A DNA stretch of 6,122 bases from Boseongicola sp. SB0662_bin_57 (GCA_009839535.1 VXPN01000473.1:1-6122); one strand, 5' to 3'. Numbered from the stretch's first letter, positions 1 through 5,618 are shown. Numbers and translations: made by a program. Notes: a model not told the origin generated them from the sequence alone.

Positions 1-48
1 CCCGTAACCTTTGTGGGTATTGAACCACTTCACGGTGCCAGTAGGCAT
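1..48 (-). CDS. CspA-family cold-shock protein, N-terminal 16 codons (runs off left edge)
   Basis: The minus strand from 48 downwards reads MPTGTVKWFNTHKGYG with no stop up to the window edge. This is the start of a cold-shock domain protein: the KWFN segment forms the first beta strands with the nucleic-acid-stacking Trp8, and K13-G-Y-G begins the RNP1 motif (K-G-[FY]-G-[FY]-I). Complete members are usually about 65-70 residues, so some three quarters lies outside the window. The ATG at 48-46 has a strong ribosome binding site, AAGGA at 61-57, 8 bases upstream. Members of the family bind single-stranded RNA or DNA in the cytoplasm and act as RNA chaperones or antiterminators. A GC-rich dyad at 72-88 lies just upstream of the binding site. 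The family is clear from the sequence; which paralogue it is, and whether it is cold-induced, is not. Confidence 0.88.
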   Translation of the reverse strand, partial: MPTGTVKWFNTHKGYG

Positions 49-56
49 GGTAGTTT

Positions 57-61
57 TCCTT
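57..61 (-). promoter_or_regulatory. Ribosome binding site of the cold-shock gene
   Basis: AAGGA on the minus strand, 8 bases before the ATG at 48. It fixes the start of the partial cold-shock gene, whose translation begins with the family's expected N-terminus. Confidence 0.75.
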
Positions 62-71
62 TGGTATTCTC

Positions 72-88
72 GCCCGGATAATCCGGGC
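72..88 (-). promoter_or_regulatory. 8-bp GC-rich inverted repeat in the cold-shock gene leader
   Basis: Plus-strand GCCCGGAT, one central base, then ATCCGGGC: a perfect dyad. As RNA from the minus strand it can form a 7-bp GC-rich stem with a 3-base loop, ending 10 bases before the AAGGA ribosome binding site. No T-run follows on either strand, so it is not a standard terminator. It could be a leader RNA structure controlling cold-shock translation, or a DNA operator. The dyad is seen; the role is inferred. Confidence 0.4.
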
Positions 89-333
89 CAGTCTTCAAGC
101 ACCGAAAAAGACCAAGGCGAATGCCGAGGTGAGGCAGACGGCTTGACGTTCAATGCTGGTCGGAGTCTGGGGCAAATTTTGAAAAACTCAAGCGAAACCT
201 TTGCGAGTCATGTGCGACGATGCCAACTGGGGTCTTTCGTAGTGGTGTCACGTGTCATCGGGTGAATTGCGCACTTGGCGATCGAGAATGCGCTGCACCG
301 GCTTCCGGATGCGATCTTCGCTACGCCTTGAAG

Positions 334-369
334 CGGGTCAGTTCTGCCAGACTCCTGACCCGAAACGGG
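334..369 (+). promoter_or_regulatory. Overlapping alternative hairpins upstream of the sulfatase
   Basis: CGGGTCAG at 334-341 is the exact reverse complement of CTGACCCG at 355-362 (8-bp stem, 13-base loop). The last four bases of the second arm, CCCG at 359-362, can instead pair with CGGG at 366-369 across an AAA loop, so the two stems exclude each other. No T-run follows. It may be a leader structure or an operator dyad, or chance in GC-rich DNA. Confidence 0.25.
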
Positions 370-395
370 AGTGAGTGCGATTGCCTTGGATTGCC

Positions 396-423
396 CCAGG
401 CACGAGCGGCCCAAGCCGCCTGG
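396..423 (+). promoter_or_regulatory. Bulged GC-rich hairpin upstream of the sulfatase
   Basis: GCGGC at 406-410 and GCCGC at 415-419 form a 5-bp stem around a CCAA loop. CCAG at 396-399 and CTGG at 420-423 extend it beyond a 6-base bulge on the left arm. No U-tract follows. It lies between the alternative hairpins and the ribosome binding site at 437-442. Function unknown. Confidence 0.2.
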
Positions 424-437
424 CATGAGACATTGCG

Positions 438-450
438 AGGAAGCATGGCC
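438..450 (+). repeat. 13-base motif shared with 5538-5550 (sulfatase copy)
   Basis: AGGAAGCATGGCC here and AGGACGCATGGCC at 5538-5550 differ at one base. Both lie upstream of plus-strand genes, and both are followed by ATTCGGG (462-468 here; 5551-5557 there). In each copy the ATG opens a very short frame behind a ribosome-binding-like AGGA. It could be a shared regulatory element or chance. Confidence 0.25.
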
Positions 451-480
451 GCCATGTCGCAATTCGGGCGCAATCCATGA
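445..480 (+). CDS. Possible 11-codon leader peptide overlapping the sulfatase start
   Basis: A short frame, MAAMSQFGRNP, follows a purine-rich GAGGAA at 437-442 and ends in a TGA that overlaps the ATG at 477 by four bases (ATGA). If translated, it could couple ribosomes to the sulfatase ATG, which has only a weak ribosome binding site of its own. Both of its ATGs lie inside a small dyad, CATGGC-C-GCCATG at 444-456, that could mask them. There is no regulatory residue bias typical of attenuators. The arrangement is visible in the sequence; translation is speculative. Confidence 0.2.
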   Translation: MAAMSQFGRNP

Positions 481-2144
481 TAGGGCAGACAGAGCTGACA
501 AAGGCTAAAGCGAAGAATGTTGCGGGGGGACTCTTGGTCGAGCAACCGAACTTCCTGTTCATCACGACTGATCAGCAGCGCGCCGACCATCTTGGCTGCT
601 ACGGCAACCAGTTGCTGCGCACCCCTGCCATCGACAGCCTCGCTGCAAGAGGAACGGCATTTGACAGGTTTTACGTCGCCTGCCCGATCTGCATGCCGAA
701 CAGGGCCGCGATCATCACCGGACGCATGCCAAGCGTGAGTGGTTCTCGCCACAACGGCATTCCGCTTGACCGCGAATGCGTCACATTCGTGGACATCCTC
801 CGGGCTGCCGGCTATCACACGGGATTGGTCGGGAAATCGCACCTGCAAAACATCGTTGGCCGCGAATTGCAGGACAGAGACATTTTTGAGCGCAATTGCA
901 TCGGAACTCCACCACCGGAGACCTTGGCAGACGCTTCGAAAAGACGTCGGACCGGGCCTGATTATGAAGCGGAACTGATCCCGTCGTGGCGTGAGACAGC
1001 GGACCGCGATGGCCCGGAGACACCGTACTATGGGTTCGACTACGTGCGGTTCGCCAATGGACATGCAGACAACGTGCACGGTCACTATACCAGTTGGCTG
1101 GCTGCACGCACGGACAATCCAGATGCGTTGCGTGGGCCGGGCAATGCCCTGCCGTCCCCTGATCTATCTGCTCCGCAGTCCTGGCGCACGGCTATGCCCG
1201 AGGAACTCCATCCGACCAGCTACATTGCGGAGACGTCTGAGGAATTCATCGACCGCCACATCCAGACGCGTGGAGGTGAACCGTTCTTCCTGCACTGTTC
1301 ATTCACGGATCCACACCACCCGTTCACTCCACCGGGAAAGTACTTCGACATGTACAATCCAGATGACGTGGAATTGCCAGGGAGCTTTTGGTCAGTTGAT
1401 GCAAACGAGCCCGCCTTTCTGACCCGGTTGCGACGAGAGTTCCTGGACGGCCGAGCGTCTGCCCGGGGTGGGGCCCCTTTTTGCGCCGGACCGGAAGAGA
1501 CGCGCCAGATGATCGCGTTGACCTACGGGATGATCACGATGGTGGACGACGCAGTTGCCCGGCTTTTGGCATGTCTCGATGACCGAGGGATCCTGGAAGA
1601 CACGGTCGTGATCTTCACCTCGGACCACGGTGATTTCATGGGCGATCATGGACTTATGTTGAAGCATGGGCTGCACTACGAGGGCGTGCTTCGCGTGCCG
1701 TTCATTTGGGCCGATCCTGATCGGCCGGCGTCCGCGCGCAGCGAAGTGCCTGCAAGCGCGGTCGACATTGGTGCCAGCATTCTGGCCCGCGCAGGACTCG
1801 CGCCCAACAATGGCAATCAAGGGCTCGATGTCATGGCACTTGCCGGGGGCATGGGCGGCGTGGAGCGCAAGGGAATCCTGATCGAAGAGGATGAACTTGG
1901 TGCCCATCTGGGTACCGCGAAAGGACTGCGCACGAGGACTTTCATCCAAGACAACTGGCGCTTGACCGTCTGGCAGGGAATGGAGGGCGGGCAGCTGTAC
2001 GACCGTGACGTCGATCCGCACGAGATGTGCAATCTTTGGTTCGATTCGAACTTCGTTGCACGAAAGGCGGAGATGACCGAAGCGATGCTGCGTGAGATGA
2101 TCAGGCTCTCTGATACTGCACCATTTGCAACGCACGTAGCATAG
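477..2144 (+). CDS. FGly-type sulfatase / phosphonate ester hydrolase family (arylsulfatase A-like, COG3119)
   Basis: A 555-residue alkaline-phosphatase-superfamily hydrolase, likely cleaving sulfate (or phosphonate/phosphate) esters. Visible in order: first strand plus metal ligand FITTDQQRADHLGCYGN (D32, Q33); active-site C72-M-P-N-R76 with TGR at 81-83, where C72 would be converted to formylglycine; K120 and H122 (GKSH); D278-P-H-H281; the late metal pair D383-H384 in SDHGDFMGDHG; K396; and the C-terminal LYDRDVDPHEMCNLW typical of the family. Using D-Q early and D-H late resembles choline sulfatase and rhizobial phosphonate monoester hydrolase more than human arylsulfatase A, which uses D-D and D-N. 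Length is normal for the family. No signal peptide or membrane segment is seen, so it is probably cytoplasmic. The start may instead be TTG 534. It converges on the ABC operon and is not part of it; no FGly-generating enzyme is in the window. Substrate unknown. Confidence 0.93.
   Translation: MIGQTELTKAKAKNVAGGLLVEQPNFLFITTDQQRADHLGCYGNQLLRTPAIDSLAARGTAFDRFYVACPICMPNRAAIITGRMPSVSGSRHNGIPLDRECVTFVDILRAAGYHTGLVGKSHLQNIVGRELQDRDIFERNCIGTPPPETLADASKRRRTGPDYEAELIPSWRETADRDGPETPYYGFDYVRFANGHADNVHGHYTSWLAARTDNPDALRGPGNALPSPDLSAPQSWRTAMPEELHPTSYIAETSEEFIDRHIQTRGGEPFFLHCSFTDPHHPFTPPGKYFDMYNPDDVELPGSFWSVDANEPAFLTRLRREFLDGRASARGGAPFCAGPEETRQMIALTYGMITMVDDAVARLLACLDDRGILEDTVVIFTSDHGDFMGDHGLMLKHGLHYEGVLRVPFIWADPDRPASARSEVPASAVDIGASILARAGLAPNNGNQGLDVMALAGGMGGVERKGILIEEDELGAHLGTAKGLRTRTFIQDNWRLTVWQGMEGGQLYDRDVDPHEMCNLWFDSNFVARKAEMTEAMLREMIRLSDTAPFATHVA
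525..536 (+). promoter_or_regulatory. Alternative ribosome binding site and TTG start for the sulfatase
   Basis: GGGGGA at 525-530 precedes an in-frame TTG at 534. Starting there gives MVEQPNFLFITTDQQ, which places the first beta strand of the sulfatase fold a few residues from the start, as in most family members. The ATG at 477 adds 19 residues with no obvious family counterpart. The binding site is close to the TTG (3 bases), so the choice is not settled. Confidence 0.35.
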
Positions 2145-2441
2145 CTCGTTGGGTCGATTTGGGGAGTCAGGCACTATGTGGCGCAGACACGGGATTGGAT
2201 GCTCGCAGCCGTCAAGGGATACGTCAGCCTGTCAGCTTTCGGCGCCCCTGGCGGCGGGGTGCGGGCCTGCCTCGCGGGACGGGGAGCACGTGCTGGTCGC
2301 GTTGGCGAACGGGGAGATCGTCAAGGTCCATTCGGGCCGGCCGGAGTTCGTATTCGGCGGCTTTCATGCGGGCAGCGAAATGCCGGAGATGCTGTTGCAC
2401 CTTCGCGATTGAGCGGACTCGCTGCGGCCCTCACCCCCCCC
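2145..2441. other. Intergenic region between convergent sulfatase and ABC operon
   Basis: 297 bases between the two converging transcription units. No hairpin followed by a T-run is visible for either side. Around 2239-2262 a GC-rich stem (GCGCCCC against GGGGTGC, one G-U pair) could slow polymerase. The stretch from about 2178 to 2412 has strong codon-like third-position GC that moves between two plus-strand frames, noted separately as a possible gene remnant. Confidence 0.5.
2178..2412 (+). pseudogene. Possible frameshifted gene remnant
   Basis: In one plus frame 2178-2276 reads DWMLAAVKGYVSLSAFGAP with about 79% G/C at third positions. In the next frame 2281-2409 reads GEHVLVALANGEIVKVHSG and continues to a TGA at 2412 with about 84% G/C at third positions. 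Both pieces look protein-like, and the jump between frames suggests a decayed gene with a frameshift near 2277-2281. The second piece vaguely recalls a beta-propeller blade (strand, then NGEIVKV), but no family is recognised. An intact alternative is a small protein of 87 codons starting at TTG 2149 in the second frame, but its first 44 codons look poorly coding. This could also be chance in GC-rich DNA. Confidence 0.2.
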
Positions 2442-2453
2442 TCAAACGAGGGG
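2438..2453 (-). terminator. Hairpin over the stop codon of the last operon gene (weak terminator candidate)
   Basis: CCCCTC at 2438-2443 pairs with GAGGGG at 2448-2453 around a 4-base loop, giving a 6-bp GC-rich stem that includes the TGA of the DppF-type gene. Neither strand shows a U-tract after it, so intrinsic termination is doubtful. It could stabilise a 3' end or be fortuitous. Confidence 0.25.
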
Positions 2454-3401
2454 AAAGTGGCAGGCGACGTAATGGCGGGCTGCGATCTCGCGCAAACGCG
2501 GTTCCTCTTGCGCACATTGTTCCTTTGCAAATGGGCATCTTGTCCGGAACCGGCAGCCTGTGGGCGGGTCGAGCGGGGACGGCAGTTCGCCAGCCAATGC
2601 AATCTCGCCATCGGCGATGCGACCGCCCTCGATCGTCGGAATCGATGCGATCAAGCCTGCGGTATATGGATGCGCCGGAGCCTCGTAGATGCGCTCTGAG
2701 TCAGCGAGTTCGCAGAACTTCCCCAAATACATGACGACCACGCGATCGCTGATGCTTTTCACGACAGCGAGGTCATGGCTGATGAACAGGAGTGTCAGGC
2801 CGTACTGGTCTTTCATGTCTTCCAGGAGGTTGAGGATTTGTGCCTGGACCGACACGTCCAACGAAGATACAGGCTCGTCGCAGACGATCAGCTTTGGTTC
2901 CTGGATCAGCGCGCGCGCAATGCAAATTCGCTGGCACTGGCCACCTGAAAACTGGTGTGGCCGCCGATCCATGGTGGTCGCAGGATTCATCCCGACGGCC
3001 GTCAGGATCTCCGCCACCCTTTCGTAGCGCTCGTTCCGGGTTCCAAAACCGGCAATGTCCAACGGCTCGGCGACGATGTCCCTGACCTTTCGGCGCGGAT
3101 TGAGGGACGAGACAGGATCTTGAAAGATGACCTGCAAACGGCGGCGCACCGGGCGCATTTCGCTTTCTGAGAGGTTTGTGAGCTCCCTTGACTGGAAGGC
3201 GACGCGCCCCCGCGTTGGTCTCGGCAGCTGCAGGATCGCGCGCCCGATCGTCGACTTTCCGCAACCGGACTCTCCGACCAGCCCCAAGGTTTCGCCCTCA
3301 TCGAGATCGAAATTGATGCCGGACACCGCAGCGAACCGGATTCCTTGCGACTGATACTCGACGGTTACGTCGCTCACGGACAGTATCGGCGATGCGCTCA
3401 T
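2442..3401 (-). CDS. DppF/OppF-type ABC transporter ATP-binding protein
   Basis: A 319-residue ATPase, the second of two that energise a peptide/nickel-class (family 5) importer at the inner membrane. Seen in order: Walker A GESGCGKST (43-51), Q-loop Q94 in IFQDPVSSLNP, ABC signature FSGGQ (151-155), Walker B LIVCDEP (171-177, catalytic E176), D-loop SSLDVS, H-loop H209, and the C-terminal oligopeptide-transporter extension with cysteines 283, 289, 296 and 314. The open frame continues upstream, but ATG 3401 gives the family N-terminus, has GAAGGG at 3414-3409 seven bases before it, and overlaps the previous gene's stop as ATGA, implying coupled translation. Odd point: C156 and C160 stand in the segment after the signature (QCQRIC), where Arg and Gly are usual. 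The EYQSQG segment and the GESGCGKST/PVSSLD forms favour DppF over DppD. Ligand unknown. Confidence 0.95.
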   Translation of the reverse strand: MSASPILSVSDVTVEYQSQGIRFAAVSGINFDLDEGETLGLVGESGCGKSTIGRAILQLPRPTRGRVAFQSRELTNLSESEMRPVRRRLQVIFQDPVSSLNPRRKVRDIVAEPLDIAGFGTRNERYERVAEILTAVGMNPATTMDRRPHQFSGGQCQRICIARALIQEPKLIVCDEPVSSLDVSVQAQILNLLEDMKDQYGLTLLFISHDLAVVKSISDRVVVMYLGKFCELADSERIYEAPAHPYTAGLIASIPTIEGGRIADGEIALAGELPSPLDPPTGCRFRTRCPFAKEQCAQEEPRLREIAARHYVACHFPLV

Positions 3402-4426
3402 GCCATGGCCCTTCGATCTTTCAGAGGATACCAGCAGGCGTAGAGATGTCCGTCGTCGCTGTCTCCAGCGCTCAACGTCGGCATCTCGGTCTTGCACTTG
3501 TGTCGGGCGTAGCGGCACCGTTCGTGGAAACGGCATCCTGGCGGAACGTCCAGGAGGTTTGGCGGCAACCCGGGTATGGCAGCCAGTCGCGAATGAGGTC
3601 TTGCGGACAGCTCGGGTGCCGAGTCCTTCAGGACTTCCGTGTAAGGCATGCGCATGTTGTTCAGAAGCTCCTGGGTCTCGCAACATTCAACGATCTGGCC
3701 CGCATACATGACGGCGACGTCGTCGGCATAGCCCGCGATGATGCCGAGGTTGTGGGAGATGAAGATGACCGCCATGTTGCGCTCTTTCTGGATCCTGCGC
3801 AGCAGGCTCATGATCTGGGCCTGAACGCTGACATCCAGGGCGGTCGTGGGCTCGTCGGCGATCAGCAGCTTCGGTTCACCGGCAAGTGCAATTGCGATCG
3901 CGACTCGCTGCCTCATGCCGCCTGACAGATGCATCGGGTAACGGTTAAGCTGCTGTTCCGGATCGGGAATCCCGACGGAGGCCACAAGCCTGGCCGCCTG
4001 GTTGCGCGCGTCGGCCGACGAAAGCCGGCGCCGCTTTTCCAGCACTTCGGTTATTTGGCGGCCAATCTTCATGACTGGATTCAAGGATGACATCGGATCC
4101 TGGAAGACCATGGCGATGTCGCGGCCGCGCACGTCTCGCATCTTTCGCTTCGACAGCGTGCGCAGATCGCGCCCTTCAAACAGCACTCGGCCCTGATAGA
4201 TGACCGAGCCGTCATGCGGCAGAATGTCGATGATCGTCCGGGACAGCACGCTCTTGCCAGACCCGGACTCCCCGACGATTCCCAGCATCCGTCCGCGCTC
4301 CAGCCTGAACGAGATGCCGTCGACGGCCCGCGCAACGCCGCGTGGCGTCTTGAAGTGGGTGTGAAGGCCCACGACTTCCAGGAGTGGCGTCGAGCCTGCC
4401 GATGAATCCGGGGCGCCCGCACTCAC
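3398..4426 (-). CDS. DppD/OppD-type ABC transporter ATP-binding protein
   Basis: A 342-residue ATPase, partner of the DppF-type protein in a heterodimeric import motor. Seen in order: Walker A GESGSGKS (52-59), Q-loop Q109 in VFQDPMSSLNP, signature LSGGM (167-171), Walker B LLIADEP (187-193, catalytic E192), D-loop TALDVS, H-loop H225 in FISHN, and the C-terminal extension PGLPPNLLDVPPGCRF with cysteines 298, 304, 311 and 331. In some DppD proteins four cysteines in this extension hold a [4Fe-4S] cluster; that is established for homologues and inferred here. Translation starts at GTG 4426, overlapping the LysR stop as GTGA, with AGGGG at 4438-4434 seven bases upstream. It ends inside the start of the next gene (ATGA). 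Both overlaps point to one mRNA with coupled translation. No damage to any nucleotide-binding motif is seen. Confidence 0.95.
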   Translation of the reverse strand: MSAGAPDSSAGSTPLLEVVGLHTHFKTPRGVARAVDGISFRLERGRMLGIVGESGSGKSVLSRTIIDILPHDGSVIYQGRVLFEGRDLRTLSKRKMRDVRGRDIAMVFQDPMSSLNPVMKIGRQITEVLEKRRRLSSADARNQAARLVASVGIPDPEQQLNRYPMHLSGGMRQRVAIAIALAGEPKLLIADEPTTALDVSVQAQIMSLLRRIQKERNMAVIFISHNLGIIAGYADDVAVMYAGQIVECCETQELLNNMRMPYTEVLKDSAPELSARPHSRLAAIPGLPPNLLDVPPGCRFHERCRYARHKCKTEMPTLSAGDSDDGHLYACWYPLKDRRAMA

Positions 4427-5355
4427 AGCTGATCCCCTATCTCTTTGCAGACCTGTTTCAGCTCGGCGATCATCTGCCGATTGACCGGAGAGAGAACGCC
4501 GAATTCCCGCGTTGTCAGGCGAACTGGAAGCACGAACTCTTCGTCTCCCGTCGGCAAGGTGCGCAGCAGCCCTTCGCTTATGTCCCGTTCCACAAGCTGC
4601 CTGGGCAGGAGAGCGATGAGATCCATCTCCTTCACCATCGCCAACGCGGTCATTGATGGGTATGCGCTGATCGGGCCCTTTGGCGGCGGCAATCCATGGC
4701 GGCCGAAGACTTCACCAATCCACTTTCGCGCGTTCGTTCCCTCGACCGACAAGATCCAGTTGCTGGCGGCCAAGGTGTGCATGTCGATCTTTTCGGGAGT
4801 CAACGGGTGGCTGCTGCGAACAACAAGGACGGGTCGGGTATGCGCAAGGATCTGGCCAGTCAGTCCAGGCGTGTTTTCGTCCACTGGCGTTGGGCCAAGA
4901 ATCAGGTCGATCTGACCAGCGAGGAGCTTTTCCGAAAGCGAGCCGAAATCGCCTTCCAGGATCGTGACTTCCAGGTCAGGCCGTCGTTTGCGCATCCGGT
5001 CGATCGCCCGATGCACGATCGTGAACCCTTCATAGGGTCCGATTCCCATGCGGATGCTGCCGCTCCTGCTGCCTCGATGATCCTCGAACTCTTCCGAGGC
5101 AAACCGGACATTGGCATCAATGATGCGGCCATAGCCGCGCAGTATTTCTCCGTAGTGCGTCAGGGTGACTCCGTGGGGTCCACGTTCGACAATCTTGGCC
5201 TGAAGTTTGTCTTCTATGGAACGAATTGAGCGGCTGAGCGCAGGCTGGCTGATGCGAAGTTTCCGAGACGCGGCGCGAATGCTCCCTTCCTCCGCTAGAA
5301 CCACGAGTTGGCGAAAATGCTTGATTTCCAACTGAAATACAGGGTTTTGAAGCAT
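4423..5355 (-). CDS. LysR-type transcriptional regulator
   Basis: A 310-residue LysR-family DNA-binding protein of standard length. The winged helix-turn-helix occupies about residues 9-68, with the recognition region IRAASRKLRISQPALSRSIR at 26-45 and the linker helix to about 92. The effector domain follows from about 97 (GSIRMGIGPYEG) to 305, with the family LLAGQIDLILGP at 144-155. It is the first gene of the minus-strand operon, joined by a GTGA overlap to the DppD-type ATPase, and is divergent from the substrate-binding protein, so it most likely controls the transporter and itself, with the imported compound or a derivative as effector. ATG 5355 is chosen, though its ribosome binding site is weak; an in-frame TTG at codon 9 (LEIKHFRQL) would also match common LysR starts. 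A perfect dyad at 5396-5412 lies 40 bases upstream of the ATG. Effector and targets are inferred. Confidence 0.95.
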   Translation of the reverse strand: MLQNPVFQLEIKHFRQLVVLAEEGSIRAASRKLRISQPALSRSIRSIEDKLQAKIVERGPHGVTLTHYGEILRGYGRIIDANVRFASEEFEDHRGSRSGSIRMGIGPYEGFTIVHRAIDRMRKRRPDLEVTILEGDFGSLSEKLLAGQIDLILGPTPVDENTPGLTGQILAHTRPVLVVRSSHPLTPEKIDMHTLAASNWILSVEGTNARKWIGEVFGRHGLPPPKGPISAYPSMTALAMVKEMDLIALLPRQLVERDISEGLLRTLPTGDEEFVLPVRLTTREFGVLSPVNRQMIAELKQVCKEIGDQL

Positions 5356-5395
5356 GGTTGCCCGTGTGCCGACGTCCCTTCCGCAGAATCAGCCA

Positions 5396-5412
5396 TATGC
5401 CTAGCATGCATA
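5396..5412. promoter_or_regulatory. Candidate LysR-binding dyad (TATGC-N7-GCATA)
   Basis: A perfect 17-bp inverted repeat, TATGC, seven bases, GCATA. It contains the LysR-family T-N11-A spacing (T5398 to A5410). It lies 40 bases upstream of the LysR start and 220 bases upstream of the binding-protein start, where a LysR recognition site that also represses its own gene is normally found. ATACC occurs at 5410-5414 and again at 5428-5432, possibly part of an accessory site. The geometry is seen; binding is inferred. Confidence 0.5.
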
Positions 5413-5537
5413 CCCTCGGCGCAAAAGATACCTTCCCAACATCATGCAGATCGCGTTTCCTACGAGAAGCACGGCTGGTTGCCGCTTCTGCCTGCACGGA
5501 AGCCCGCGCAAAATCGGTCGGCTCGCGCGCTGCCGCA

Positions 5538-5550
5538 AGGACGCATGGCC
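5538..5550 (+). repeat. 13-base motif shared with 438-450 (binding-protein copy)
   Basis: The second copy, one mismatch from the sulfatase copy and directly followed by ATTCGGG. It lies 82 bases before the binding-protein ATG. The ATG inside it opens an 8-codon frame ending at 5571. Confidence 0.25.
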
Positions 5551-5618
5551 ATTCGGGAGCTGACGATCTGAGTTCCCCTGACATTGTCCGGCGAGGCGGA
5601 AAGTGTGCCTTACATCTC

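Larger units (their letters stand above)
49..476. other. Divergent intergenic region between the cold-shock gene and the sulfatase
   Basis: 428 bases with no convincing full-length gene; the open frames here on both strands give compositions unlike real proteins. It should hold the promoters of two divergent genes, but no good -35/-10 pair with normal spacing was found on either strand. It contains inverted repeats at 72-88, 143-153 (TTGA-CGT-TCAA), 334-362, 396-423 and 444-456, and a possible 11-codon leader frame at 445-480 that overlaps the first sulfatase ATG. Confidence 0.6.

Noticed and set aside
143..153. TTGACG as a -35 box for the sulfatase
   Set aside because: No -10-like hexamer occurs 16-18 bases downstream, and it is over 300 bases from the start; it is better described as a short dyad TTGA-CGT-TCAA.
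220..480. 86-codon plus-strand open frame ending at the sulfatase ATG
   Set aside because: Its composition is unlike a real protein (scattered Cys, Arg and Ser, no motif), and only its last 11 codons have a ribosome-binding-like sequence before an ATG.
321..1085. 254-codon minus-strand open frame opposite the sulfatase 5' half
   Set aside because: It is antisense to a clear sulfatase, its translation shows no recognisable family and has Cys/Arg/His-rich shadow composition; there is no ribosome binding site of note.
1392..2174. 260-codon minus-strand open frame opposite the sulfatase 3' half
   Set aside because: Antisense shadow of the conserved sulfatase C-terminal half; long antisense frames are expected in GC-rich DNA.
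2285..2294. 10-bp palindrome AGCACGTGCT
   Set aside because: It lies inside the codon-biased stretch with no nearby promoter, and short GC-rich palindromes are common at this composition.
3402..3686. Upstream extension of the DppF-type frame by 95 codons
   Set aside because: The extension is a shadow of the DppD-type C-terminus; ATG 3401 has a ribosome binding site, an ATGA overlap and the family's normal N-terminus.
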